Notes under the pieces: model-generated | Database searches by the model: none | Told to the model about the DNA's origin: nothing | Seen by the model: the letters and a program-made list of their open reading frames with translations, nothing else | Translations under genes and position numbers: made by a program | In this document: in pieces, positions 17,585 through 26,830 of the stretch | How positions within the stretch are numbered: position 1 is the first letter of the stretch | Layout of the letters: every line of letters begins with the position of its first letter | Assembly: GCF_022829405.1 (NCBI RefSeq) | Contig: NZ_JAKSXW010000129.1 | Coordinates: forward strand, 1-64,000 | Length of the DNA: 64,000 nt | Source: Methylobacterium sp. J-076 | GTDB lineage: Bacteria > Pseudomonadota > Alphaproteobacteria > Rhizobiales > Beijerinckiaceae | Direction of reading: 5' to 3'

Positions 17585-17729
17585 GCATCAACCAGTAGTT
17601 GCATCATCACCCCCAAGGGCAATATGCAATGGCTAAGCTTAACTTCCTCTTGTGTTCCTGCTTTGCTCGACCATTCGTGATTGAATTTCCGCTCGGTCAC
17701 GCTGTCGCGATGCATCCGGAGCGGGCCGG

Positions 17730-18230
17730 TTGAGCTTCGCGCCCCGCCGCGGCGCGCGGACACGGGGAATGTGCTTCCCTCGCCCGCCGGATTTTGGCAT
17801 CCTTGGACGCGTGACCTTCTGGCTCGCCCTCCGGCGGTGGTTGCCGCTCCTGGCGGCACTCAGCTTCGCCCTGATGCCGGCCGCCGCCCCCGCGGCGACC
17901 GCGGGCATGCACGCCTCCGCATCCCCCACCGCCCATCGCGGGATGGCCATGGACCACGCGGGCATGGATCCCGCGACCATGGACCACGCCGCGATGGACG
18001 CGGCTGGCATGGACGGGATGCCCTGCTGCCCGCCGGAGAAGGCGCCCGATCCCGGATGCGGCAAGGGCTGCCCGCTGATGGCGCTCTGCCTCGCCACCGC
18101 GGCCTCCCTCGTGCCGGCCCCGCTGGGGATGCCGGTGCCCGTCTCGGTCCGGGTGCCGCCCTCCTGGCCGGACGCGCCGGCCCCTGGCACCCTGCGGCCC
18201 CCGCCCCTTCCCGAGCCACCCCGAGCCTGA
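17730..18230 (+). CDS. Met/His/Cys-rich exported protein before the copper-efflux genes
   Basis: This protein of up to 166 residues has a signal peptide (RRWLPLLAALSFALMPAAAPA), a run of MDHAG/MDPAT/MDHAA/MDAAG units rich in Met and His, and then a Cys cluster CCPPEKAPDPGCGKGC before a hydrophobic stretch. The tail is Pro-rich. Met-Asp-His repeats are typical of periplasmic Cu(I)/Ag(I) binding. Starts at 17,730, 17,769 or GTG 17,811 are all possible; the last gives the shortest signal peptide. It is the first gene of a run with FixH-like, CusB and CusA genes, so it may be a metal-buffering or sensing accessory. No family could be assigned. Confidence 0.62.
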   Translation: MSFAPRRGARTRGMCFPRPPDFGILGRVTFWLALRRWLPLLAALSFALMPAAAPAATAGMHASASPTAHRGMAMDHAGMDPATMDHAAMDAAGMDGMPCCPPEKAPDPGCGKGCPLMALCLATAASLVPAPLGMPVPVSVRVPPSWPDAPAPGTLRPPPLPEPPRA

Positions 18231-18315
18231 ACCGATGCCGCCGGCGCGCACCCCGCGCCGGCACGGTGTCGCGCGCCCGCGCGGCCCCGCCCATCGTGTT
18301 CAGGAGACGTGACCC

Positions 18316-18711
18316 GTGATCAGGACTTCCCTCGCGCGCGCCCTCGCGGCGGCGCTGCCCGCCCTCGCCTGGGCGGCCCCCTCCCACGCCGGCATCGAGG
18401 ATTACCGCTTCGAGCTGGTGCAGGACGAGGCGCCGGTCGGCGATGCCGTCATCGCCGTGCGCCTCATCGACACGCGCTCCGGCCAGCCGGTGACCGACGC
18501 GGTGATCTTCGCCCGGCGCCTCGACATGGCCCCCGACGCCATGGAGGAGATGGCCACCAAGGTGGCGCAGGTGCCCTCGACGGAGCCCGGCATCTACCGG
18601 TTCAAGGCCCATCTCGGCATGCAGGGCCGCTGGCGCCTGTCGCTCGCCGCCAAGGTCCAGGGCGAGGCCGGCACGGTCGAGGACAAGCTGATCGTCCAGG
18701 CCGGGCGATGA
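18316..18711 (+). CDS. FixH/YtkA-like periplasmic protein
   Basis: This 131-residue exported protein has a signal peptide ending near AWAAPSHA and one beta-sandwich domain with the FixH/YtkA pattern (GDAVIAVRLIDTRSGQPVTDAV, then ATKVAQVPSTEPGIYRF, then GRWRLSLAAKVQGEAGTVED). Such proteins sit in front of RND copper pumps and are thought to bind or hand over copper. It starts with GTG at 18,316 behind AGGAGA and its TGA overlaps the CusB ATG, so translation is coupled. This gene and the preceding Met-rich one probably belong to the cus transcript. Confidence 0.8.
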   Translation: MIRTSLARALAAALPALAWAAPSHAGIEDYRFELVQDEAPVGDAVIAVRLIDTRSGQPVTDAVIFARRLDMAPDAMEEMATKVAQVPSTEPGIYRFKAHLGMQGRWRLSLAAKVQGEAGTVEDKLIVQAGR

Positions 18712-20114
18712 GCCGCGCCGCATGGCTCGCCGGAACCCTCGCCGCGCTGGCGGCGGGGGGCGCCGGCTATCGGGCGGGGCAGGACGGCCCGGCCCTCGCC
18801 GCCCTCGCGGAACGGGCCCGGGCCGCCGTCGCGCGGCAGGCGCCGGCGGCGCCCGCCCCCTCCGGCCCGGTGGTCTACTACCGGGACCCGGACGGGAAGC
18901 CCGTCTACTCGCTCTCCCCCATGGTGACGGAGGACGGACGGGAGTTCCGCGCCGTCCATGCCAGCGAGGATGTCCGCTTCGACGGCGAAGGGGAGGCGCA
19001 GGCCCCGGCCGCCGCCGGCCGCCGCGTCCTCTACTACCGCAACCCGATGGGGCTGCCGGACGTCTCGGCGACCCCGAGGAAGGACGCGATGGGGATGGAC
19101 TACATCCCCGTCCGCGAGGGCGAGGAGGAGGACGGGGGCGGCGTCACCCTCTCCCCCGGCAAGGTCCAGCGCACGGGGGTGCGCACCGAGGCGGTGGCCC
19201 GCCGGGCGGTGGGGCGGACCGTGCGGGTGCCCGGCACCGTCACCCTGGACGAGCGGCGCATCGCCGTGGTGGCGACCCGCTCGGACGCCTATGTCGACCA
19301 TGTGGAGGACGTCACGACCGGGGACCGGGTCCGCAAGGGCGAGGCCCTGGTGCGGGTCTACTCGCCGGAGATCAACGCGGCGGCGGCCCAGCTCATCGCC
19401 AACCCCGGCTTCGACGGGGCGCGGCGGCGCCTGCAGAACCTCAACGTCTCCCAGGCGGTCATCGCGGAGATGGAGCGCACCCGGACGGTGCCCATGGCCG
19501 TCACCTGGGGCGCCCCGCGGGACGGGGTGGTGCTGCAGCGCATGGCGGTGGACGGCATGAAGGCGGCGGCCGGCGACACCCTGTTCCGGATCGCCGACAC
19601 TTCCCTGATGTGGGTGCTGGCCGACGTGCCCGAGCGCGACCTCGCCGGCATCCGGGTCGGCCAGGATGCCACCCTGCGCCTGCACGCCCTGCCCGGCCGG
19701 GTCGTGGCCGCCAGGGTGGCGGCGATCTACCCGCAGGTGAACCCCGAGACCCGCGCCACGCGGGTGCGCCTGGAGGTGCCCAACCCCGACGGCGCCCTCC
19801 TGCCCGACATGTATGCCGAGGTGGCCATCGCCACCGCCCCGCCCGCCCCCGTCCTGGCCGTGCCGGACGACGCGGTGATCGAGGGCGGCCCCCGCCCGGT
19901 GGTGCTCCTCGACCGCGGCGGCGGGCGGTTCGAGCCCCGCCCCGTCACCACGGGCGCCGGGGGCGAGGGCTATACCGAGATCCGCGAGGGCGTGGCGGCC
20001 GGCGACCGGGTGGTGGTGGCGGGCAACTTCCTCATCGACGCCGAGAGCAACCTGAAGGCGGCCCTGCGGGGCATGGCACCGGGCGCGGCCGCCGGGACGG
20101 GGGCGGCGCCGTGA
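18708..20114 (+). CDS. cusB: CusB-like RND efflux adaptor with heavy-metal-binding domains
   Basis: This 468-residue periplasmic adaptor of a Cu(I)/Ag(I) pump has an N-terminal hydrophobic segment. Two heavy-metal-binding motifs follow: a degenerate VYYRDPDGKPVYSLSPM near 55 and a full YYRNPMGLPD with KDAMGMDYIPV near 105-130. The four-part adaptor body comes next (beta-barrel, lipoyl, hairpin and membrane-proximal parts, about 150-440). It is coupled by 4-base overlaps to the FixH-like gene before and to cusA after. The Met-rich motifs and the AIG-DAA-IEN pump downstream both point to monovalent copper or silver. Confidence 0.9.
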   Translation: MSRAAWLAGTLAALAAGGAGYRAGQDGPALAALAERARAAVARQAPAAPAPSGPVVYYRDPDGKPVYSLSPMVTEDGREFRAVHASEDVRFDGEGEAQAPAAAGRRVLYYRNPMGLPDVSATPRKDAMGMDYIPVREGEEEDGGGVTLSPGKVQRTGVRTEAVARRAVGRTVRVPGTVTLDERRIAVVATRSDAYVDHVEDVTTGDRVRKGEALVRVYSPEINAAAAQLIANPGFDGARRRLQNLNVSQAVIAEMERTRTVPMAVTWGAPRDGVVLQRMAVDGMKAAAGDTLFRIADTSLMWVLADVPERDLAGIRVGQDATLRLHALPGRVVAARVAAIYPQVNPETRATRVRLEVPNPDGALLPDMYAEVAIATAPPAPVLAVPDDAVIEGGPRPVVLLDRGGGRFEPRPVTTGAGGEGYTEIREGVAAGDRVVVAGNFLIDAESNLKAALRGMAPGAAAGTGAAP

Positions 20115-23100
20115 TCGCCCGCCTGATCGGCTGGTCCGCCCGCAACCTCGTGCTCGTCCTCATCGGCACGGCCTTCGCCGTGGCGGCGGGGCTCCTGGCC
20201 CTGCGCAGCCTGCCGCTGGACGCCATCCCCGACCTCTCGGACGTGCAGGCCATCGTCTACACGGAGTATCCGGGGCAGGCCCCGCAGGTGGTGGAGGACC
20301 AGGTCACCTACCCGCTCACCACCGCCATGCTGACGGTGCCGAAGGCCAAGGTGGTGCGCGGCACCTCCTTCTTCGGCGTCTCCTTCGTCTACGTGATCTT
20401 CGAGGACGGGACCGACCCCTATTGGGGCCGCTCGCGGGTGCTCGAATCCCTCAGCGCCGCCGCGGGCCGCCTGCCCGCCGGGGTGACGCCGACCCTCGGC
20501 CCCGACGCGACGGGGGTGGGCTGGGTCTACCAATACGTCGTGGTCGCCAAGGAGCGGACGCTGGCCGAGCTCCGCTCCCTGCAGGACTGGGTGGTCCGCT
20601 TCGGCGTCTCCCGGGCCGAGGGCGTGGCGGAGGTGGCCGGGATCGGCGGATTCGTGAAGCAGTACAACGTGGTGGTGGACCCCAACCGCCTGCGGGCGCA
20701 GGGCGTCACCCTCGCCCGCCTGCGGGAGGCGATCCGCGCCAGCAACACGGATGTCGGCGGGCGCACCGTCGAGCTGTCCGAGGTCGAGTTCGTGGTGCGC
20801 GGGCGCGGCTACCTGCGGGGCGTGGCCGACATCGAGGCCATCGTGCTCAAGAGCGCCGCGGGCGCGCCGCTCCGGGTGCGCGACGTCGCCAGGGTCGAGC
20901 TCGGGCCGGACGAGCGGCGCGGCCTCGCCGAACTGGACGGCGAGGGCGAGGTGGCGGGGGGCATCGTCCTGCAGCGCTACGGCGCCAACGCCCTGGCGGT
21001 GATCGAGGGGGTGAAGGCCAAGCTCGCCGAGATCGCGGGGAGCCTGCCGGCGGGCACCGCGATCCTGCCGGTCTACGACCGCTCGCAGCTCATCGAGGCG
21101 GCCATCGCCACCCTGCGGCACACCCTCATTGAAGAGAGCGTCGCGGTCGCCCTGGTCTGCGCGGTGTTCCTGCTGCACGTCCGCAGCGCCCTTGTGGCGG
21201 TGCTGATGCTGCCGGTGGGGATCCTGATGGCGCTGGCCGCCATGCGCGCCCTCGGGATCGGCGCCGACATCATGTCCCTCGGCGGCATCGCCATCGCCAT
21301 CGGCGCCATGGTCGACGCCGCCATCGTGATGATCGAGAACGCCCACAAGCACCTGGAGCGGGCGCCCCCCGGAAAACCGCGGACCGAGGTGCTGGTCGCG
21401 GCGGCGGCCGAGGTCGGGCCCTCGCTGTTCTTCTCGCTCCTCGTGATCACGGTGAGCTTCCTGCCGATCTTCTCCCTGGAGAGCCAGGAGGGCCGGCTGT
21501 TCGGGCCGCTCGCCGCCACCAAGACCTTCGCCATGGCGGCGGCGGCGATCCTCTCGGTGACGATGGTGCCGGCGCTGATGGTGGTCTTCGTCCGCGGGCG
21601 GATCGTCCCCGAGCACCGCAACCCCCTGAACCGCCTGCTGATGCGGCTCTACCGGCCCCTCATCGCCGGGGTGCTGCGGACCCGCCTCCTCACCCTGGCC
21701 CTGGCCCTGGCCGCCCTCGCGGCGACGGCGTGGCCGGCGAGCCGCCTCGGCTCGGAATTCATGCCCGACCTCGACGAGGGCAGCCTCCTCTACATGCCGA
21801 CCACCCTGCCCGGCCTCTCGGTGACGAAGGCGGGCGAGTTGCTGGCGACCCAGGACCGGATCATCAAGTCCTTCCCCGAGGTCGCCGCGGTCTACGGCAA
21901 GGCCGGGCGGGCGGCCACCGCCACCGACCCGGCGCCGATGGAGATGTTCGAGACCCTCATCACCCTGAAGCCCCGGGCGGCGTGGCGGAAGGGTGTCACC
22001 CCGGCGGGCCTGAGGGCCGAGATGGACGCCGCCCTGCAGATCCCCGGTGTCTCGAACGCCTGGACGCAGCCGATCCGCGCCCGCATCGACATGCTCGCCA
22101 CGGGCATCCGCACGCCGGTGGGGGTCAAGGTGCTGGGCACCGACCTGCCCGCGATGGAGGGGGTCGCCCGGCAGGTCGAGGCGGTGCTCCGGCGGGTGCC
22201 CGGCACGGCGAGCGCCTATGCCGAGCGGGTGATCGGCGGCTCCTTCCTCGACATCACCCCCGACCGGGAGGTCCTCGGCCGCTACGGGCTCACCGTCGGC
22301 GACGTGCAGGACGTGGTGGCCTCGGCGCTCGGCGGGCAGGCGGTGACGACCACCGTCGAGGGGCGGGAGCGCTACACGGTCAACGTCCGCTACCCGCGCT
22401 CCGTCCGGTCGAGCCCCCGGGCCATCGCGGACGAGGTGCAGGTGCCGCTCCCGGCGGGGGGCACGGTGCCGCTCCGCGAGGTGGCGGACGTCGCCCTCAC
22501 CCGCGGGCCGACGGCGATCCGCACGGAGAACGGGCAGCTCGCGGTCTACGTCTACGTGGACATCGCCGGCCGCGACCTCGGCGGCTACGTGGACGAGGCG
22601 CGCCGGGCGGTGGCGGCCGAGGTGCGCCTGCCGCAGGGCACCCGGCTGCAATGGAGCGGGCAATACGAGGCCCTGGCGCGGGCGCAGGGGCGGCTGGCGG
22701 TGGTGGTGCCCCTGACGCTGCTGGTGGTCTTCCTGCTCCTCTACCTCAACTTCCGCCGCCTCACCGAGACGCTGATCGTGATGCTGTCCCTGCCCTTCGC
22801 CCTCGTCGGCGGGGTGTGGCTGGTCTGGGGGATGGGCTTCAACCTGTCGGTGGCCGTGGCGGTGGGCTTCATCGCCCTCGCCGGCGTCGCCGCCGAGACG
22901 GGGGTGATCATGCTGGTCTACCTCGACCACGCCCGCGCCGAGGTCTGGGCCGCCTGCGCCCGGGAGGGCCGCGCCCCGGCCCGCGCCGACCTGCGCCGGG
23001 CCATCATGCGGGGGGCGGTGGAGCGGGTGCGCCCGAAGGCGATGACCGTCGCCGCCATCCTGGCCGGTCTCGTGCCGATCCTGTGGAGCACGGGGGCGGG

Positions 23101-23221
23101 CTCGGAGGTGATGCAGCGCATCGCCGTGCCGATGATCGGCGGGATGGTGTCCTCGACGGTCCTGACGCTCGTGGTGATCCCGGCGGTCTACGCCCTGGTG
23201 AAGGAGCGGGGCCTGCCGTGA
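20111..23221 (+). CDS. cusA: CusA-type Cu(I)/Ag(I) RND efflux permease
   Basis: This 1036-residue proton-driven inner-membrane pump starts at GTG 20,111, which overlaps the cusB stop as GTGA. TM4 has AIGAMVDAAIVMIEN, the AIG-x3-DAA-x3-IEN signature of the monovalent-metal (HME4) class. The periplasmic porter region with GSEFMPDLDEG near 550 contains Met residues used as metal ligands in E. coli CusA. The C-terminal half repeats the fold, including FALVGGVW and a final six-helix bundle. The large reading frame that begins at 18,722 in this frame is a shadow of cusB. No cusC, cusF or cusRS gene is adjacent. Confidence 0.93.
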   Translation: MIARLIGWSARNLVLVLIGTAFAVAAGLLALRSLPLDAIPDLSDVQAIVYTEYPGQAPQVVEDQVTYPLTTAMLTVPKAKVVRGTSFFGVSFVYVIFEDGTDPYWGRSRVLESLSAAAGRLPAGVTPTLGPDATGVGWVYQYVVVAKERTLAELRSLQDWVVRFGVSRAEGVAEVAGIGGFVKQYNVVVDPNRLRAQGVTLARLREAIRASNTDVGGRTVELSEVEFVVRGRGYLRGVADIEAIVLKSAAGAPLRVRDVARVELGPDERRGLAELDGEGEVAGGIVLQRYGANALAVIEGVKAKLAEIAGSLPAGTAILPVYDRSQLIEAAIATLRHTLIEESVAVALVCAVFLLHVRSALVAVLMLPVGILMALAAMRALGIGADIMSLGGIAIAIGAMVDAAIVMIENAHKHLERAPPGKPRTEVLVAAAAEVGPSLFFSLLVITVSFLPIFSLESQEGRLFGPLAATKTFAMAAAAILSVTMVPALMVVFVRGRIVPEHRNPLNRLLMRLYRPLIAGVLRTRLLTLALALAALAATAWPASRLGSEFMPDLDEGSLLYMPTTLPGLSVTKAGELLATQDRIIKSFPEVAAVYGKAGRAATATDPAPMEMFETLITLKPRAAWRKGVTPAGLRAEMDAALQIPGVSNAWTQPIRARIDMLATGIRTPVGVKVLGTDLPAMEGVARQVEAVLRRVPGTASAYAERVIGGSFLDITPDREVLGRYGLTVGDVQDVVASALGGQAVTTTVEGRERYTVNVRYPRSVRSSPRAIADEVQVPLPAGGTVPLREVADVALTRGPTAIRTENGQLAVYVYVDIAGRDLGGYVDEARRAVAAEVRLPQGTRLQWSGQYEALARAQGRLAVVVPLTLLVVFLLLYLNFRRLTETLIVMLSLPFALVGGVWLVWGMGFNLSVAVAVGFIALAGVAAETGVIMLVYLDHARAEVWAACAREGRAPARADLRRAIMRGAVERVRPKAMTVAAILAGLVPILWSTGAGSEVMQRIAVPMIGGMVSSTVLTLVVIPAVYALVKERGLP

Positions 23222-23264
23222 TCCGCACCGCCCACCGTGACGCCCCCCCGGCGGGACCCTTCCC

Positions 23265-24299
23265 CTAGGCCGGGACGGCCTGGATCGTGTTGCGCAGGAT
23301 GCCGAGGCCGACGATCTCGGTCTCCATCACGTCGCCGGGCTTGAGGAATTCCGGCGGCTTGCGGGCGTTGCCGATGCCGGGGGGCGTGCCGGTGGCGATG
23401 ATGTCGCCGGGCACGAGGGTCAGGCCCCGCGACAGCTCGGCGATGATGCGGGCCACCTTGAAGTACATCTGCCGGGTCGAGGCATCCTGCTTCACCACGC
23501 CGTTGACCCGCAGCAGGAGATGCAGGTCGGAGGGGTCGAGGTCCGCGGCGGGGACGATCCAGGGGCCGGTCGGCCCGTACCCGTCCAGGCTCTTGCCCTT
23601 GAACCACTGCCCGCCGTGCAGCGTGATCTGTATGTCGCGGGCGGTGGTGTCGTTGATGACGGTGTAGCCGAAGACGTGGTTCATCGCGTCGGCTTCCTTG
23701 ATGTTGCGCCCGCCCGTGCCGATGACGACGGCGAGCTCCACCTCCCAGTCGATGGCGGTGGAGACCTCCGCATCGTAGGGGATCGGGTCGTAGGGGCCGT
23801 TCACGGTGTTCACGCCCTTGGTGAAGAACACCGGATGGGCCGGATACTCCATGTGGGTGCCGCGGACGGCCTGTCCTTCGGCGAAGTGTTCGAGGTAGTT
23901 CCAGCCGACGGCGTAGATGTTGCGCGCCGGCGTCGGGATCGGCGCCAGAAGCCGCACGGTCTCGACCTGCGGGCCGTCCCCGGAGGCGGCGGCCCGGCGC
24001 ACGATGTCGAGGCCCTTCGGACCCGCCTCGATCAGGGAGACCATCCGCGCCGGATCGAGCCCCGGCACCGCGACCTGCGACAGGTCGACCACGCGCCCGT
24101 CCGTGCGCACGGCGCCGAGACGGGGCGCCTTCCCCTCGGCGGGGACGAAGGTGACGAGGCGCAGCATGTCCCCCCCGGCGGGCGGGATCGGATGCCCCGG
24201 CCCGGGGGCGGGCGGGGTCTGGGCCCCGGCCGGGCTCGCCAGGGCGCCGACCGCCGTCGCGGCTGCGGTGAGATGCAGGAAGTCGCGCCGTGTGCTCAT
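23265..24299 (-). CDS. Tat-exported fumarylacetoacetate hydrolase-family protein
   Basis: This 344-residue protein carries a twin-arginine signal (STRRDFLHLTAAATAVGALA, cleavage near SPAGAQ). An FAH/2-keto-hydratase catalytic domain follows with NYLEHF, the metal ligands in the DWEVELAVVIG stretch, and the GDIIATGTPPGIGN motif. FAH-superfamily enzymes are normally cytoplasmic, so a Tat-exported copy is unusual. The ATG at 24,299 has GGAGGAG 8 bases upstream. It is the last gene of the LysR-PuuE-permease-racemase run and might act on a periplasmic acylpyruvate-type substrate; a link with purine breakdown is only positional. Confidence 0.82.
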   Translation of the reverse strand: MSTRRDFLHLTAAATAVGALASPAGAQTPPAPGPGHPIPPAGGDMLRLVTFVPAEGKAPRLGAVRTDGRVVDLSQVAVPGLDPARMVSLIEAGPKGLDIVRRAAASGDGPQVETVRLLAPIPTPARNIYAVGWNYLEHFAEGQAVRGTHMEYPAHPVFFTKGVNTVNGPYDPIPYDAEVSTAIDWEVELAVVIGTGGRNIKEADAMNHVFGYTVINDTTARDIQITLHGGQWFKGKSLDGYGPTGPWIVPAADLDPSDLHLLLRVNGVVKQDASTRQMYFKVARIIAELSRGLTLVPGDIIATGTPPGIGNARKPPEFLKPGDVMETEIVGLGILRNTIQAVPA

Positions 24300-24393
24300 C
24301 AATCCGTCTCCTCCGGTCCGCCCTTCGGTGGGGTGGTCCGGGGAGCTTCGTCCCGACGCATTCAAAATGCAATGCGGCGGCGGGCGGTGGGGT

Positions 24394-25128
24394 TCACCCG
24401 GCCGTCCGCGGCCCGAGCAGGGCGCCGAGGGCCGGGCCGAGGCCGGTCGTCTCCATGGCGACCGCCGGGGGTCGTCGGCGGGGGGCGGCAACCGCGGCGA
24501 GCACCGCCCGCACCCCCGCCTCGACGGAGCACAGGATCGGCACCCGCACCTGCGGCTGCAACTGCGCGGCGAGGCCCACCAGGGCCGCCCCGCCGAGGAT
24601 GATCGCCCCGGCGCGGTCCTCCTCGGCGCAGGCTTGGCAGGCGGCCGCGAGGTCCGGCAGCGCCGCCTTCGGGTCCTGGGCGATCTCCCCGCCGGTGCGC
24701 GCGACGGTCCGGATGCCCACGAGACCGTCGCCGAGCCCGAGGCCGGCGACGATCTCCTCCAGCATCGGCTTCCACAGGGCGCCCCCCGTCACGATGGCGT
24801 AGCGCGGGGCCAGCGCCTGGGCCTCGAGGCAGGAGGCTTCGAGCATCCCCACCACCGGGACCGGCGAGACCTCGCGCAGGGCCAGCAGGCCGGGATCGCC
24901 GAAGCAGGCGATGAAGACCGCATCGCAGCCCTCCCCGTGGTCGGCGTAGGCGTCCAGCGCCGCGTGCCCGGCGATCGCCAAGGCGGCGCGGCTGGCGATG
25001 TAGGCGGCGCCGAACCGCGCCGTGGCCGGCACGAACGTCGCCGCCCCGTCGGCGACGGCCGCGACCCGCGCCGCCACGAGGGCGGTCACCGAGGCGCTGG
25101 TGTTCGGGTTGAGGAGGAGGATCCGCAT
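24394..25128 (-). CDS. Aspartate/glutamate racemase-superfamily protein (hydantoin/allantoin racemase-like)
   Basis: This 244-residue protein starts MRILLLNPNTSASVT, as hydantoin and allantoin racemases do. It has the first catalytic-cysteine motif IACFGDPG near residue 74. The second site, normally LGCAG, reads ILGGAALVG near 179, so the second catalytic Cys is replaced by Gly. A two-base racemase should then be impaired, and a one-cysteine reaction (isomerase- or decarboxylase-like) is possible. The ATG at 25,128 is preferred over 25,140 because of the family's typical start. Next to PuuE and AllE/AllA, allantoin racemisation is the natural guess. Confidence 0.78.
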   Translation of the reverse strand: MRILLLNPNTSASVTALVAARVAAVADGAATFVPATARFGAAYIASRAALAIAGHAALDAYADHGEGCDAVFIACFGDPGLLALREVSPVPVVGMLEASCLEAQALAPRYAIVTGGALWKPMLEEIVAGLGLGDGLVGIRTVARTGGEIAQDPKAALPDLAAACQACAEEDRAGAIILGGAALVGLAAQLQPQVRVPILCSVEAGVRAVLAAVAAPRRRPPAVAMETTGLGPALGALLGPRTAG

Positions 25129-25149
25129 CGTCTGCCCCATCGCCGCCGG

Positions 25150-26649
25150 TCAGGCGGGCCGCGCCGCGGGCCGGGGCTTGGCCCGCATGATGAGGGCGTA
25201 GATCCCGTAGCCCAGGGCGCAGCCGATGAACCACGTGAAGTTCGCCACGCTCTCCATCCCCGGTACGATCACGCAGAGCACGGGGACCAGGGCGGAGGGC
25301 ACGATGGCCGCCACGGCGGCGCGGTTGGTGCCGTTGCGGTACCAGTACCGGCCGGCCGGGCTCATCGTGTAGAGGTCGTCGACGACGATCGCCTCCTTCT
25401 TCACGAGGTAGAAGTCGGCAATCAGGATCCCGAAGAGCGGCCCGATGAAGGCGCCCAGGATGTCCAGCGTGTAGTGGATCACGGCCGGGTTGTTGTAGAG
25501 GTTCCAGGGCGTGATGAAGATCGAGCCCACGGCCGCGATCATCCCGCCCATCCGCCAGGAGATCCGCTTCGGCGAGACGTTCGAGAAGTCGAAGGCCGGC
25601 GAGACGAAGTTGGCGACGATGTTGATCCCGATCGTCGCCGTCATGAAGGTCAGGGCGCCGAGCACCACCGCGAAGGTGCTGTCGATCCGGCTCACCGTCT
25701 CGACCGGGTCGGTGATCAGGTGGCCGAAGACCGGCACCGTGGCCGAGGCGGTGACGACCGTCAGCAGCGAGAAGCCGAGGAAGTTCACCGGCAGGCCCCA
25801 GAAGTTGCCCCGCTTCACCGCCGCGAAGCTCGCGCCGTAGCGGGAGAAGTCGCCGAAGTTCAGCATCGGGCCGGAGAAGTAGGAGACCACGAGGGCGACG
25901 GCGTTGACCATCACCGGCAGCGCGTCCCAGCCCGTGTACTTCACGGCGCCGAGGGTGAGGCCGATCTGGCCGATGCCGGCCCTGGCCACGAGGTAGGCGG
26001 CGAGCGCGATCATCACGACGTAGACCGCGGGACCCGCCCAATCGATGAACACGCGGATCGCCTCCATGCCGCGCCAGAAGACCAGGGCCTGCAGCACCCA
26101 GAGCGTCATGAACGCGCCCCAACCCAGGGCCGACAGGCCGGCGAACCCGTATCGCCCGACATCGGCATAGGGGAGGAGATCGGGGACGAAACGCAGGGCC
26201 ACCACCGTGAGGGCGGCCGAGGCGAGGTAGGTCTGGATGCCGTACCACGCCACCGCGATCAGCCCGCGGATGATCGCCGGGATGTTCGCCCCCCGGACGC
26301 CGAAGGAGGCGCGGCAGATCACCGGGTAGGGCGTGCCGGTGAGCTGGCTCGGCTTGGCGACGAGGTTGCAGAAGTATTGGACGATCAGGATGCCGACCAG
26401 CAGGGCGATCAGCACCTGCCAGCTCACCAGCCCCAGGGAGAACAGGCTGCCCGCCGTCACGTAGCCACCGACGCTGTGGACGTCCGACATCCAGAACGCG
26501 AAGATGTTGTAGGTGCCCCAGGTCTGCTTGCGGAGCGGGGCCAGATCCTCGTTGACGAGGTTCGGATCGTAGCCCGGCTTGATGACGACGGTGTCGTGGC
26601 CGCCCGACACGGCCGCGCTGGCCCCTGCCGCCTCGATGTGTGCGTACAT
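25150..26649 (-). CDS. NCS1-family nucleobase/hydantoin/allantoin permease
   Basis: This 499-residue twelve-helix symporter of the nucleobase-cation-symporter-1 family has LRKQTWGTYNIFAFWMSD near residue 41 and the SFGVRGANIPAIIRG stretch near 115, both typical of Mhp1/PucI-type carriers. The ATG at 26,649 has GGGAGGA upstream. A 181-bp gap separates it from the puuE stop. Gene neighbours make allantoin or a related purine catabolite the likely substrate, with uptake across the inner membrane. Confidence 0.88.
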   Translation of the reverse strand: MYAHIEAAGASAAVSGGHDTVVIKPGYDPNLVNEDLAPLRKQTWGTYNIFAFWMSDVHSVGGYVTAGSLFSLGLVSWQVLIALLVGILIVQYFCNLVAKPSQLTGTPYPVICRASFGVRGANIPAIIRGLIAVAWYGIQTYLASAALTVVALRFVPDLLPYADVGRYGFAGLSALGWGAFMTLWVLQALVFWRGMEAIRVFIDWAGPAVYVVMIALAAYLVARAGIGQIGLTLGAVKYTGWDALPVMVNAVALVVSYFSGPMLNFGDFSRYGASFAAVKRGNFWGLPVNFLGFSLLTVVTASATVPVFGHLITDPVETVSRIDSTFAVVLGALTFMTATIGINIVANFVSPAFDFSNVSPKRISWRMGGMIAAVGSIFITPWNLYNNPAVIHYTLDILGAFIGPLFGILIADFYLVKKEAIVVDDLYTMSPAGRYWYRNGTNRAAVAAIVPSALVPVLCVIVPGMESVANFTWFIGCALGYGIYALIMRAKPRPAARPA

Positions 26650-26830
26650 CGTGTTCCTCCCTGTCGGACGCGGCCCTGTTGCCGGGCCTTCCCGTGTGCG
26701 TGGCGCCGGAATGCGGCGCATCACGCAAAACCTATGCCCGGCCCGCCCGATCTACTGGACGCCGGCGCCTCTCTCGAAGCGCCGGGCCGGCCGATGCTGC
26801 ATCCGCGGTGACGAACACAGTCTTTCCCGT

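Noticed and set aside
18722-20110. Long N-terminal extension of the cusA frame (about 460 codons)
   Set aside because: It is read in another frame of cusB; GTG 20,111 with the GTGA overlap gives a normal CusA length.
19970-22930. A 986-codon minus-strand frame opposite cusA
   Set aside because: It is antisense of a clear CusA gene; the amino-acid composition is biased and has no domains.
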